64,000 nucleotides of DNA from Frankia sp. QA3 (GCF_000262465.1 NZ_CM001489.1:5709552-5773551), one strand, 5' to 3'; positions 41,573-50,290 are shown, numbered from the stretch's first letter. The notes: a model not told the origin generated them from the letters alone. Numbers and translations: made by a program.

Positions 41573-42346
41573 TCAGCGGGGGCGACTGGGCTCGCCGAGC
41601 GTCGTGTCCACGCCCGGCATCTCCTCCAGGCCGCTCGCCGAGGTCGACAGGCGGTCGTCGAAGGCGTCGCGGCCGCTGGCCCGGTCGGTCGCCGCGGCCG
41701 AGCCGGTCGTGCTGCCGATCGGCGCCGGCTCGGCGGTGACCGTCGGGGTGTCCTGCTGCGCCAGGTAGCGGCGCGCCGCGACGGTGCCCGCCGCACCCGC
41801 CCCGACGAGGGCGAGCGTCAGCAGGCCGCGCCGGCGCCGGCGGTGCACCTTGGCCAGCTTGCCCTGAGCCTTGGCCAGCCGCTTCTCCAGGATTTCCTGG
41901 GCCTTGTCGGCCTGGATGCGCGCCTTGGTCTCGTTGGCCACGGCCCGCCGCGAACGCTGCCGCTCCGTGCGCAGCTCGGCCGCGGCGCGGGCCCGCTCGG
42001 CGGACAGTTCCGCCCGGGACCGGGCCTTCTCGATCCGCCGGCCGGCCCGCCCGGAGACGGCGACGGCCTTCCCCGCGGCCTTGCCGGCCGCCTTACCCGC
42101 GGCGCGCGGGGCGGACGTCCCGCCGCGGGCCGCGGAGCTGGAGACGTCGGAGATCCGGTGGGCCACGGTCACCCCGGCGTCCCGGGTGGCCGACGCGGCG
42201 GTGCCGGCGGTCTCCCCGGCGATGCTCGCCGCGCGGTGAGCGACGGTGCCCGCCTTGTCAGCGGCGTGCTTCGCCGCGTCGGAGAGCCCGCTGACCGGCG
42301 CGGTGTCGGTGACGTGCGAAATGCGGTCCTTCAACGTCGTGCTCAT
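41573..42346 (-). CDS. Ala-rich coiled-coil protein with one membrane helix
   Basis: 257 aa from ATG 42346 (GGGAAGG upstream). Residues 1-90 are Ala/Thr/Ser-rich amphipathic repeats, with lipoprotein- or LEA-like heptads (DAAKHAADKAGTVAHRAASIAGETAG). Residues about 90-165 are a highly charged Arg/Glu/Ala helix, probably a coiled coil. A Lys/Arg patch KVHRRRRRGLL precedes the single helix TLALVGAGAAGTVAA, and the last 60 residues are Thr/Asp-rich. No family recognised. It is divergent to the cyclophilin gene (281 bases apart). Confidence 0.72.
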   Translation of the reverse strand: MSTTLKDRISHVTDTAPVSGLSDAAKHAADKAGTVAHRAASIAGETAGTAASATRDAGVTVAHRISDVSSSAARGGTSAPRAAGKAAGKAAGKAVAVSGRAGRRIEKARSRAELSAERARAAAELRTERQRSRRAVANETKARIQADKAQEILEKRLAKAQGKLAKVHRRRRRGLLTLALVGAGAAGTVAARRYLAQQDTPTVTAEPAPIGSTTGSAAATDRASGRDAFDDRLSTSASGLEEMPGVDTTLGEPSRPR

Positions 42347-42627
42347 GGCGTCCTTCCCTGGAGCCGAGATCGTGGCGGGGGATCGCGGGCAGTCAAGATC
42401 TGTGCAGTGTGCCGTACCCCGTCGGCGGCCCTCTCCAACGCGCCGACCCCCCGCAGGCGTGTCACGCCGACCTGCCTGACATGCCAGAGCTGTGCCGACG
42501 CCCGCCACTGCGGCGTGTGCCGATGCGGACGGTGAGGAACGCCGGCTGCGCCCGGCGCATACGATCGGTTCCGGCTCGGGCGCCGTCTGACCGGACATCG
42601 ACCCAGATCTGAAGAGAAGAGAGGCTC

Positions 42628-43155
42628 ATGGCCGAGGAGCTGTACGCGACGTTGCGGACGAATCAGGGGGATATCGAGATCCGTCTGTTCCCCGATCACG
42701 CTCCCAAGACCGTCCGCAACTTCGTCGGGCTGGCGACCGGGACGCAGGAGTGGACGGACCCGGCAAGCGGCGCCAAGAAGACCGGGACCCCGCTGTACAG
42801 CGGGACGATCTTCCATCGGGTCATCCCGAACTTCATGATCCAGGGTGGGGACCCACTGGGCTCCGGTCGCGGTGGCCCGGGCTACCAGTTTGCCGACGAG
42901 TTCCATCCCGACCTGACGTTCAGCAAGCCCTACCTGCTCGCGATGGCGAACGCCGGTCCGGGCACGAACGGCTCGCAGTTCTTCGTCACCGTCGCGCCCA
43001 CCGACTGGCTCAACCGCAAGCACACCATCTTCGGTGAGGTCACCCGGGGCACCGACGTCGTCGACGCGATCGCCAAGGCGCCGACCGGCGCGCAGGACCG
43101 CCCGAAGGCCGACATCGTGATCCAGGAGATCGTCATCGACCGTCGGTCGGCCTGA
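42628..43155 (+). CDS. ppiA: Peptidyl-prolyl cis-trans isomerase, cyclophilin type
   Basis: 175 aa, one cyclophilin domain: TNQGDIEIRLFPDHAPKTVRNFVGLA, YSGTIFHRVIPNFMIQGGDP (catalytic Arg in FHRV), LAMANAGPGTNGSQFFVTVAPTDWLN and HTIFGEV. Cytosolic form without signal peptide. GAAGAGAGG precedes the ATG. In mycobacteria the equivalent gene (Rv0009) also opens the origin-proximal block that continues with the PH-domain, crgA, trpG and pknB genes, as here. Confidence 0.96.
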   Translation: MAEELYATLRTNQGDIEIRLFPDHAPKTVRNFVGLATGTQEWTDPASGAKKTGTPLYSGTIFHRVIPNFMIQGGDPLGSGRGGPGYQFADEFHPDLTFSKPYLLAMANAGPGTNGSQFFVTVAPTDWLNRKHTIFGEVTRGTDVVDAIAKAPTGAQDRPKADIVIQEIVIDRRSA

Positions 43156-43278
43156 CCGGACCGGCCGGCCGGACCCGACCCCGGGGAGTACGACCATGAA
43201 AGCTCCGGACGCGCCGCCGGTCGGGCGGTCGTGCCGGGCACGGCGTGTTCGACCTGGCCGCGCCCACGGGATCGGGCG

Positions 43279-44304
43279 ATGACCCAGCCGCCGTCGGAGT
43301 CGGCCGGACCCGCGGGTGACGCGGGCTCCGGCCCGCCCGCCGCGGGCTGGCGGCCCACCATCGGGCCGCCGGGCGGCCATGCGGGCTGGACCCCGCCGCC
43401 TGGGCCGGGCGGGCCGGTACCGCCCACCGGTGGTCCGCCGCCGCCCGGGCCGCAGTCGCCGTCGATCCCGCGCTGCTACCGCCATCCCGACCGGGAGACG
43501 TACGTCTCCTGCCAGCGCTGCAACCGGCCGATCTGCCCGGACTGCATGCGGCCGGCGGCGGTCGGGTTCCACTGCCCGGAGGAGGGCCGACCGGAGGGCG
43601 GGCGGATCGCCCCGCGCGAGCGCGAGCCGCGCACGACCCTCGGCGGCCGGGCGCAGCTCGCCCGGCAGGGGCTGGTCACCCAGATCCTCATCGGGCTGTG
43701 CGTCGTCGCGTACATCCTCCAGGGGGCGCCGGGGCTGGCCGGCGGCGACACCAGCAACCGGTTCACCGACGACTTCGCGATGATCGGTTTCCGGATCGCG
43801 GTGGACGACCAGTACTACCGGCTGCTCACCGCGGCCTTCCTGCACGCGGGCGTGCTGCACATCCTGTTCAACATGTACGCGCTGTACCTGCTGGGCTTCC
43901 AACTGGAGGCGATCCTCGGCCGGGCCCGGTACCTGGGCCTGTTCGTGGCCGGCGCGGTCGGTGGCAACACGCTGAGCTACCTGCTCGGCGGACTGTCCAC
44001 GGCCTCGGTCGGCGCGTCCACCGCGATCTTCGCCTTCTTCTCGGCCTATTACGTCATCGCCCGCCGGCTGCGGGTCGATTCGCAGCAGATCCTGATCGTG
44101 CTCGGGATCAACCTGCTCATCACCTTCTCGTTCAGCAGCATCGACAAGTGGGGCCACCTCGGCGGGCTCGCGGCCGGCCTCATCGTCGGCCTGATCTACG
44201 CCTACGTCCCGCCGCGGCGCGTGTGGGCGCAGGCGGGCGGCGTCGTCGGGATGATCGCGCTGCTGTTCGTCGCTGCGGCCGTCAAGTCCTCGATCCTGGT
44301 GTAG
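43279..44304 (+). CDS. Rhomboid-family intramembrane serine protease with N-terminal zinc finger
   Basis: 341 aa. After a Pro/Gly-rich leader comes a B-box-like zinc finger (CYRHPDRETYVSCQRCNRPICPDCMRPAAVGFHC), then six or seven membrane helices. The active-site Ser is in SVGASTAIFAFFSAYYV and the catalytic His in KWGHLGGLAAGLIVG. The usual motif is GxSG; here the residue after Ser is Thr, followed by Ala. HILFNMYALYLLG is the typical helix-2 motif. It follows ppiA on the same strand by 123 bases. ATG 43279 lacks a strong ribosome site; the frame is open from 43231. Confidence 0.92.
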   Translation: MTQPPSESAGPAGDAGSGPPAAGWRPTIGPPGGHAGWTPPPGPGGPVPPTGGPPPPGPQSPSIPRCYRHPDRETYVSCQRCNRPICPDCMRPAAVGFHCPEEGRPEGGRIAPREREPRTTLGGRAQLARQGLVTQILIGLCVVAYILQGAPGLAGGDTSNRFTDDFAMIGFRIAVDDQYYRLLTAAFLHAGVLHILFNMYALYLLGFQLEAILGRARYLGLFVAGAVGGNTLSYLLGGLSTASVGASTAIFAFFSAYYVIARRLRVDSQQILIVLGINLLITFSFSSIDKWGHLGGLAAGLIVGLIYAYVPPRRVWAQAGGVVGMIALLFVAAAVKSSILV

Positions 44305-44363
44305 CCCGCCTGCCGCCTGGTCGGGTCGGGTCGGGTCCACGGCGCTCGGCCGGGCCGCGGCGC

Positions 44364-44957
44364 TCAGCCCAGCCGCAGGCGGATCTCCTCGATGCGCTCG
44401 GCGACCGGGCCGGGATCGGTGCCGAGCTGGCGGCGGGTGAGCAGGATGGGGCCGTCGATCGTCTCCACTTCCAGGGTGCGCAGATGCACCGCGCGCCGGT
44501 TGTGGGTGAGGGTGCCGGCACGCACTCGCAGCACCGCCGCCCACGGCAGGTGCCGGCGGCGCAGGCCGTCGACGAGGTCGAGCCCGGCGGGGGAGACTCG
44601 CAGGGTCGGCCGGGCGAGCAGGTCGCGCAACGCCAGCGCCCACAGGCCGGCGGCGAGCACCCCGACGAGCAGCCGGCCGGCGGCGTCGAGCGAGCCGACC
44701 CGCTGCGCGAGCGGGCCGACGGCGGCCACCAGCGCCGCCGCCGCGCCGGCGAGGGCGTAGAGCCCGACCCGCCACAGTGGCGGCGACCAGGCGGCGGACG
44801 TCGGCGGGTGATGGTCGCCGGGCGGTTCCCCGGACCCGGCGGGCTGCGCGGTCACGCCACCACGCAACCACATCCCTGCCGGCCCACGGTGGCCGCGGGT
44901 TGGCGGGGCGGTGGAGATCGGCGCCGAGTTGCCGGGCGACCGAGGTGCTTGCACCAT
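44364..44957 (-). CDS. PH-domain-containing membrane protein
   Basis: 197 aa at most. Two hydrophobic helices (WRVGLYALAGAAAALVAAV and LLVGVLAAGLWALAL) are followed by a small bacterial PH-like domain (PTLRVSPAGLDLVDGLRRRHLPWAAVLRVRAG...LTRRQLG). This layout and the place after ppiA match mycobacterial Rv0010c. The start is unsure: ATG 44957 gives a Pro-rich leader, ATG 44873 begins at MWLRGGVTAQ. It is divergent to the GH15 gene. Confidence 0.75.
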   Translation of the reverse strand: MVQAPRSPGNSAPISTAPPTRGHRGPAGMWLRGGVTAQPAGSGEPPGDHHPPTSAAWSPPLWRVGLYALAGAAAALVAAVGPLAQRVGSLDAAGRLLVGVLAAGLWALALRDLLARPTLRVSPAGLDLVDGLRRRHLPWAAVLRVRAGTLTHNRRAVHLRTLEVETIDGPILLTRRQLGTDPGPVAERIEEIRLRLG

Positions 44958-45027
44958 GCTGAGTAGCGGCTACTATTCGCTGTCTCATCAATACTCATCG
45001 TATTGATCTCGATGGGGTGGCGATGGC

Positions 45028-46971
45028 GTGAGGGATGCCGTGGCAGGTCGTGGGCAGGGGGAACGGGTGGCACATTCGCCGGTGCGACGCAGCGGGGGCA
45101 GTCCCTTCCCGCCGATCGCCGAATACGGGTTCCTGTCCGACTGCGAGACGAGCTGCCTCGTGGCGCCCAGCGGGAACGTCGAGTGGATGTGCGTGCCCCG
45201 GCCGGACGCGCCCAGCGTCTTCGGTTCGGTGCTGGACCGGTCGGCGGGCGGCTTCCGGTTCGGCCCCGACCGCACGCAGATCCCGGCCGGGCGCCGCTAC
45301 CTGCCCGGGACGAACATCCTGGAGACGACCTGGCAGACGCCGAACGGCTGGCTCATCGTCACCGACTGCCTGGTCGTCGGTCGCTGGCACCGCACCCACA
45401 AGCGCTCCAACACCCACCGGCGGACCCCCAGCGACTGGGACGCCGATCACGTGCTGCTGCGACTCGCCCGCTGCGAGCACGGCTCGGTCGACCTCAGCCT
45501 CGTCTGCGAGCCGAACTTCGACTACGGCCGCCAGGCGGAGTCCTGGGAGTACGAGGAGGACGACTACTCCTCCGGGGTGATCTCCAATGCCGACAGCAAC
45601 ATCACGCTGCGGCTGCGTACCGACCTTCGGCTGGGCTTCGACGGCCGGCGCGCCCTGGCCCGCACCAGCCTGCGGGAGGGCGACACGGCGTTCGTCGCCC
45701 TGACCTGGCGTCCCGAGGAGCCGCTGCTGCCGGACACCTACCTGCAGGCCTGCGGCGCGGTGGACCGCACGACCGAGTTCTGGCGGCAGTGGCTGTCGCG
45801 GGGGATGTTCCCCGACCATCCCTGGCGGCGTCACCTGCAGCGCAGTGCGCTGGCGCTCAAGGGGCTGACCTACGCGCCGACCGGCGCCCTGCTGGCCGCG
45901 GCCACCACCTCGCTGCCGGAGACGCCGCGCGGCGAGCGGAACTGGGACTACCGGTACAGCTGGCTGCGGGACTCCACCTTCGCGCTCTGGGGCCTGTACA
46001 CCCTGGGGCTGGACTACGAGGCCAACGACTTCTTCTCGTTCATCGCCGACGTCGCCGAGCATGAGGAGGACATCCAGGTGATGTACCGGGTCGGCGGTGA
46101 ACCGAGAATCGACGAGGAGATCCTCGGCCACCTCTCCGGCTATGAGGGTGCCTCGCCGGTCCGGGTCGGCAACGCCGCCGCGCTGCAACGCCAGCACGAC
46201 GTGTGGGGCGTCGTGCTGGACTCGGTCTACCTGCACACCAAGTCGCGCGACTACCTCTCCGAGCGGCTGTGGCCGGTGCTGGTGCGCCTGGTCGAGGCCG
46301 CCGCGGCGCACTGGCACGAGCCCGACTGCGGGATGTGGGAGGTCCGCGGGGAGCTGCAGCACTTCACCGTGTCGAAGATGATGTGCTGGGTGGCGCTGGA
46401 CCGCGGCCGCCGGCTCGCGCAGATGCGCGGCGACACGAAGACGGCCGTGCGGTGGAAGGCGATCGCCGAGGAGATCCATGCGGAGGTCTGCGATAAGGGC
46501 GTCGACCATCGCGGGGTGTTCACCCAGTACTACGGGTCGAAGGCGCTCGACGCCTCGCTGCTGCTGATACCGCTGCTGGGTTTCCTGCCCGCGTCGGACG
46601 AACGCGTGAAGGCGACCGTGCTCGCGATCGCCGAGGAGCTGACCGAGGACGGCCTGGTGCTGCGCTACCGCACCGAGGAGACCGACGACGGCGTCGCCGG
46701 GGACGAGGGCGCCTTCCTGATCTGCTCGTTCTGGCTGGTGTCGGCGCTGGTCGAGATCGGTGAGCTGACCCGGGCCCGCCAGCTGTGCGAGCGGCTGTTG
46801 AGCCTGGCCAGTCCGCTGGACCTCTACGCCGAGGAGATCGACCCGGTCAGCGGCCGGCATCTCGGGAACTTCCCGCAGGCGTTCACCCATCTGGCTTTGA
46901 TCAACGCGGTCATGTACGTGATTCGGGCCGAAGATGCCGAGGCGTACGCCCGCCCGTCCCCGTCCACCTGA
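45028..46971 (+). CDS. Glycoside hydrolase family 15 protein (glucoamylase/trehalase-like)
   Basis: 647 aa. N-terminal beta-domain opens PPIAEYGFLSDCETSCLVAPSGNVEWMCVPRPDAPSVFG; the (alpha/alpha)6 domain begins GLTYAPTGALLAAATTSLPE and contains NWDYRYSWLRDSTFAL, with catalytic Glu candidates in MWEVRGELQHFTVSKMMCW and TDDGVAGDEGAFLICSFW. Close in plan to actinobacterial GH15 trehalases and glucoamylases that lack a signal peptide; trehalose or alpha-glucan is the likely substrate. GTG 45028 or GTG 45067. The stop TGA (46969) is inside an 18-bp triple repeat. In mycobacteria this gene is not part of the origin-proximal block. Confidence 0.93.
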   Translation: MRDAVAGRGQGERVAHSPVRRSGGSPFPPIAEYGFLSDCETSCLVAPSGNVEWMCVPRPDAPSVFGSVLDRSAGGFRFGPDRTQIPAGRRYLPGTNILETTWQTPNGWLIVTDCLVVGRWHRTHKRSNTHRRTPSDWDADHVLLRLARCEHGSVDLSLVCEPNFDYGRQAESWEYEEDDYSSGVISNADSNITLRLRTDLRLGFDGRRALARTSLREGDTAFVALTWRPEEPLLPDTYLQACGAVDRTTEFWRQWLSRGMFPDHPWRRHLQRSALALKGLTYAPTGALLAAATTSLPETPRGERNWDYRYSWLRDSTFALWGLYTLGLDYEANDFFSFIADVAEHEEDIQVMYRVGGEPRIDEEILGHLSGYEGASPVRVGNAAALQRQHDVWGVVLDSVYLHTKSRDYLSERLWPVLVRLVEAAAAHWHEPDCGMWEVRGELQHFTVSKMMCWVALDRGRRLAQMRGDTKTAVRWKAIAEEIHAEVCDKGVDHRGVFTQYYGSKALDASLLLIPLLGFLPASDERVKATVLAIAEELTEDGLVLRYRTEETDDGVAGDEGAFLICSFWLVSALVEIGELTRARQLCERLLSLASPLDLYAEEIDPVSGRHLGNFPQAFTHLALINAVMYVIRAEDAEAYARPSPST

Positions 46972-47015
46972 TCTCAGGGTCCACCTGATCTCAGGGTCCA
47001 CCTGATCTCAGGGTC
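46962..47015 (+). repeat. 18-bp tandem repeat x3 spanning the GH15 stop codon
   Basis: Identical units at 46962-46979, 46980-46997 and 46998-47015. Each contains CCTGATCTCAGG, an imperfect dyad, and the TGA used as stop, so three in-frame stops occur in succession. Confidence 0.9.
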
Positions 47016-47076
47016 CGCCGGCCGGTCTCGGCGGTATTCGCCGCGTCGGTGGCGGTTGTGGCACTAACGTGGGGGC

Positions 47077-47436
47077 GTGGCAAGCCTGGAGGTCAGGGAC
47101 AAGCGGGTCGAGGTCGTCATGAGCGGGTTGGAGCGGCTTGGCGCGCTACGCGGCGACGTCTCGGTGGCCCTCGACGAGGTTCTCGACGTCCGCCCGGCGC
47201 CGGAACCGTTCACCGAGCTCTGCGGATGGCGGCTGCCGGGGACCGGCATTCCGCGCGTGATCGCGCTGGGCACCTGGCGCTCCCGGGACGGCAAGGACTT
47301 CGCCGCCGTCTACCGGGGCCGGCCGGCGGTTGTCGTCGAGGTCCGGCCGGGCGGGGAGTTCCGTCGGCTGATCGTCGCCGCCGACGACGCCGAGTGCACC
47401 GTGTCCCGGCTACGCACCGCGGTTCTCGCCCGCTAG
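47077..47436 (+). CDS. Hypothetical protein
   Basis: 119 aa from GTG 47077. Mixed alpha/beta sequence: VRDKRVEVVMSGLERLGALRGDVSVALDEVLDV, then GWRLPGTGIPRVIALGTWRSRDGKDFAAVYRGRPAVVVEV. It resembles a group of short conserved actinobacterial proteins of unknown function with a GTW-x-DGK-F-A motif. No membrane helix or signal. It faces ridA tail to tail with 13 bases between. Confidence 0.75.
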   Translation: MASLEVRDKRVEVVMSGLERLGALRGDVSVALDEVLDVRPAPEPFTELCGWRLPGTGIPRVIALGTWRSRDGKDFAAVYRGRPAVVVEVRPGGEFRRLIVAADDAECTVSRLRTAVLAR

Positions 47437-47449
47437 CCCAACCATCGCA

Positions 47450-47842
47450 CTATCCAATCCCGAGGACGGCCTCGGCTTCCACCTCGACGACCCAACGCTC
47501 GTCGAGCAGTCCGGCGACGACGACCATGGTGGCGGCCGGGCGGATCGTCGCGAACAGCTCCCGGTGGACCGCGCCCACCGCCGCGGCGTGCTGCGCGCCG
47601 GTGAGGAACATGCGGGTGCGGGTGACGTCGTGCAGGCTCGCCCCGGCCTGCGCCAGCGCGGCTCCGACGAGCTCGAAGCAGCGCCGGGCCTGCGTCTGCG
47701 CGTCCGCGGCCACCGTCCCGTCCGGCCAGACCGGGCCCGTACCGCTGACGAACACCCGGTCGCCCACCCGGACGGCCCGGGAGAACCCGATGGTCGTCTC
47801 GAACGGGGATGTTCCAGCGATGAGCTGACGATCGGTATGCAT
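47450..47842 (-). CDS. RidA/YjgF-family enamine/imine deaminase-like protein
   Basis: 130 aa from ATG 47842. RidA-type fold: GFSRAVRVGDRVFVSGTGPVWPDGTVAADAQTQARRCFELVGAALAQAGASLHDVTRTRMFLT, ending VVEVEAEAVLG. The Arg in VTRTRMFL corresponds to the active-site Arg of RidA. Family members hydrolyse reactive 2-aminoacrylate; some are only structural homologues. The upstream 60 bases carry the DnaA-box group. The frame is open to 48046 but without similarity. Confidence 0.9.
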   Translation of the reverse strand: MHTDRQLIAGTSPFETTIGFSRAVRVGDRVFVSGTGPVWPDGTVAADAQTQARRCFELVGAALAQAGASLHDVTRTRMFLTGAQHAAAVGAVHRELFATIRPAATMVVVAGLLDERWVVEVEAEAVLGIG

Positions 47843-47877
47843 GCGGTCGCTTTTCGTCAGTGGTGCGCGGGGGGTGA

Positions 47878-47910
47878 ATATCCACACTTGTGGACAACGG
47901 TTGTGGATAA
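47878..47910. promoter_or_regulatory. Group of three DnaA-box-like sites
   Basis: TGTGGATAA at 47902-47910 is the inverse complement of the consensus TTATCCACA, exact in nine of nine. TGTGGACAA at 47889-47897 corresponds to TTGTCCACA, the preferred actinobacterial form. ATATCCACA at 47878-47886 matches in eight of nine in the opposite direction. TATCCACA (47879-47886) and TGTGGATA (47902-47909) make a perfect inverted repeat. It lies between crgA and ridA, about 36 bases upstream of the ridA ATG. Confidence 0.72.
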
Positions 47911-47993
47911 ATGACACCGCTGGAAGTCCGGCCGGGGCGCCCGGGGCGCCCGGGGCGCCGGCCGGGGCGAGTGACGGCTCGCTCGTTACCCGG

Positions 47994-48254
47994 CTAGCGC
48001 CACTGAGTCGACACGGCGAGGCCGATGACGACAAAGCCGAACCCAATGAGAATGTTCCAGCCGCCCAAACCCTCCATCCCCAGCACGCCGCCGTTGGAGA
48101 AGTAGTAGACGAGCAGGTAGGCGATCCCGATGAGGAAGAAGGCCAGGATGAGCCCGCCGAACCAGGGCGGGGACGGCGGTCGGTTGCGGCGGGTCTGGCT
48201 GGCGTTGACGCTCGGCGTCGGCTTCTTCGGCTTACGACGTCGTGACTCGGGCAC
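47994..48254 (-). CDS. crgA: CrgA, cell-division/septation inhibitor
   Basis: 86 aa from GTG 48254 (GAGGAG upstream). Cytoplasmic basic N-terminus ESRRRKPKKPTP; two membrane helices, GGLILAFFLIGIAYLLVYYFS and GWNILIGFGFVVIGLAVSTQW, joined by a short Gly-rich loop: the CrgA plan exactly. CrgA binds FtsZ and PBPs/FtsI and helps septum assembly in actinobacteria. Upstream it is divergent to the DUF881 gene, as in mycobacteria. Confidence 0.96.
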   Translation of the reverse strand: MPESRRRKPKKPTPSVNASQTRRNRPPSPPWFGGLILAFFLIGIAYLLVYYFSNGGVLGMEGLGGWNILIGFGFVVIGLAVSTQWR

Positions 48255-48519
48255 TGCGGGACTCCTCGGCTGGCCGTGCGTGGACGAGCGGCGACCGCCG
48301 CCGCCCTCCCGGTTCGGCGGGTGGCGGTCCCGCACTGGGCAACAGGTTAGACAGCGGGACTGTCGACACGCCGGCTGCGTACCGGCGTGCGGAATTCTTT
48401 CCCGGCGACCCCGGCCGGGCGATCGCACCGACGTGGCATCGTGGGTGTCGCCGGCCGCGTAGCCTGCGGCGAGAGGCGATACCTCCGACGCGGCGGACGG
48501 ATCGCCGGCCGGGTCTGGG

Positions 48520-49611
48520 GTGGCGTGTCCGCACGCCGCCGCCCGGGGATCCGCCGACGTGCGGACGCGCCGCCCGGCCGGCGCGTCGGAGAGGTCGGCG
48601 GGCACGGTGAGTTGGGCGTTCAGCGGGCGTCGGGTGTTCAACGCGTGCCGGGTGTTCAGCGTGCGTCGTGCGCTCAGCGTGCGTCGCGCGGTCGGGGTGC
48701 GTCGCGCGGTCGGGGTGCGTCGGGTGGTCGGGGTGAGGCGAGCGGGGACGGTGCCGCCGGCGGTCTCGGGGCGGCCGGCCGGACGGCGGGCTCGGCGGCT
48801 GGTGGCGACCAGTCTGGTGTTCTGCCTCGGCCTGCTGGCCGGGGCCGCCGTCGCCCACGCCGGGCCGTTCGCCGATCGGGGCGGCCTACGCGACTCCCCG
48901 GGCGCGGCTGCCCTCGGGCCTGCCGGCATCGCCGAGGTTGTGGGGAGCGAGTCGGAGCGGGTCGCGGCGCGGCGGGCCGCGGTGGCGGAGGAATCCCGTC
49001 GGCCCGCGGCAGTCGCCCCGGCCGGGCCGGCCGGGAACCGCTCGGCCGCGGACGGGTCGGCGGCCGACGGGTCGGGCGCGGAGTCGGGCGGGCCGCCGGG
49101 AGCCACCCAGGGGCTCGTCGAGGGCCTGGCGGGGGCCGCCGGGCTGGCGCCGGTCCGCGGACCGGCGCTGACCGTGGAGCTCGACGACGCGCCGCGGGAG
49201 AGCCGGCGCGGCCCGTATCCGCCGGGGATCCCCGCGCCGGGGCCGGACGATCTGGTCGTGCACCAGCAGGATGTGCAGGCGGTCGTGAACGCCCTGTGGG
49301 CCGGCGGTGCCGAGGCAATGACGATCATGGGCCGGCGGGTCACCGCCCTGACGGCCGTCCGGTGCGTGGGCAACACGCTGCTGCTGCACGGGGAGGTCTT
49401 CTCGCCGCCGTTCCGGATCACCGCGATCGGCGCCGGCTCCGCCCTGCGCGCGGGGCTGCGTGACAGCCCGCAGATCGCGATCTACCAGCAGTACGTCGCC
49501 GCCTACCGCCTGGGTTACCGGATCGACGAGGTCGCGGACGTCAGGATGCCCGCCTACGACGGGCCGCTGCCCCTCCCCCACGCCGCCGCCCGGCCAGGCC
49601 GGGTGGACTGA
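48520..49611 (+). CDS. DUF881-family membrane-anchored protein
   Basis: Up to 363 aa. An Arg-rich N-region built partly from the hexapeptide VRRAVG (48661-48732) precedes one membrane helix RRLVATSLVFCLGLLAGAAVAHAG. The extracytoplasmic part ends in the DUF881 core: LDDAPRESR, DLVVHQQDVQAVVNALWAGGAEAMTIMGRRVTALTAVRCVGNTLLLHG and PFRITAIG. Equivalent to Rv0012 by position between crgA and trpG. The start is unclear (GTG 48520 or 48607); N-region repeats are probably not conserved. Function unknown, likely envelope-related. Confidence 0.85.
   Translation: MACPHAAARGSADVRTRRPAGASERSAGTVSWAFSGRRVFNACRVFSVRRALSVRRAVGVRRAVGVRRVVGVRRAGTVPPAVSGRPAGRRARRLVATSLVFCLGLLAGAAVAHAGPFADRGGLRDSPGAAALGPAGIAEVVGSESERVAARRAAVAEESRRPAAVAPAGPAGNRSAADGSAADGSGAESGGPPGATQGLVEGLAGAAGLAPVRGPALTVELDDAPRESRRGPYPPGIPAPGPDDLVVHQQDVQAVVNALWAGGAEAMTIMGRRVTALTAVRCVGNTLLLHGEVFSPPFRITAIGAGSALRAGLRDSPQIAIYQQYVAAYRLGYRIDEVADVRMPAYDGPLPLPHAAARPGRVD
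48661..48732 (+). repeat. 18-bp tandem repeat x4 in the DUF881 gene
   Basis: Units at 48661, 48679, 48697 and 48715; the two middle ones are identical. They code VRRAVG and variants before the membrane helix. Confidence 0.85.
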
Positions 49612-49639
49612 GCCGGTCGACCCAGGCGCTGCTGTCGGC

Positions 49640-50290
49640 TCAGGCGAACGCCGCCGCCCGCAGCGTCTCGACCTCGGCGGACAGCTCGGGGGCGAGCCGG
49701 CGCGCGGCGCCGCCGTCGCCGCACTGGTCGAGCCAGCGGGCCAGGATCAGATGTCCGCCCTGGGTCAGCACCGACTCGGGGTGGAACTGCACGCCCTCGA
49801 GCGGCAGCTCGCGGTGGCGCAGCGACATCACCACGCCGCTGTCGGTCCGGCCGGTCACCTCGATCTCCGCCGGCAGGGTGCTCTCCTCCACCGCCAGCGA
49901 GTGGTAACGGGTCGCGATGAACGGCGACGGCAGGTCCGCGAGGACGCCGACGCGGTCGTGGTGGACCTGGGAGGTCTTGCCGTGCAGCAGCTCCGGCGCC
50001 CGGTCGACCGTCGCCCCGAACGCGACGCCGATCGCCTGGTGCCCCAGGCACACCCCGAGCAGGGGGGTGCCGCGCCGCGCGCACTCGCGCACCATCGGGA
50101 TGCTCACCCCGGCCGCCTCGGGCGTACCCGGCCCCGGGGACAGCAGCACCCCGTCGACGCCCAGGCCGCCCAGCTCGTCCGGCGTCACCTCGTCGTTGCG
50201 CCGCACCACACACTCGGTGTCGAGCTGGCCGAGGTACTGGACGAGGTTGAAGACGAACGAGTCGTAGTTGTCGACGACCAGGATCCGCAT
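49640..50290 (-). CDS. trpG: Anthranilate/aminodeoxychorismate synthase glutamine amidotransferase subunit
   Basis: 216 aa from ATG 50290 (GGAGGTGG upstream). Class I glutaminase: RILVVDNYDSFVFNLVQYLGQL, oxyanion motif LSPGPGTPEAAG, nucleophile GVCLGHQAIGVAFG (about Cys79), and His-Glu in VQFHPESVLT. Supplies ammonia for anthranilate or 4-amino-4-deoxychorismate; TrpG and PabA cannot be told apart here, and the product may serve both. As in mycobacteria, it follows pknB on the same strand, 35 bases downstream. Confidence 0.93.
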   Translation of the reverse strand: MRILVVDNYDSFVFNLVQYLGQLDTECVVRRNDEVTPDELGGLGVDGVLLSPGPGTPEAAGVSIPMVRECARRGTPLLGVCLGHQAIGVAFGATVDRAPELLHGKTSQVHHDRVGVLADLPSPFIATRYHSLAVEESTLPAEIEVTGRTDSGVVMSLRHRELPLEGVQFHPESVLTQGGHLILARWLDQCGDGGAARRLAPELSAEVETLRAAAFA

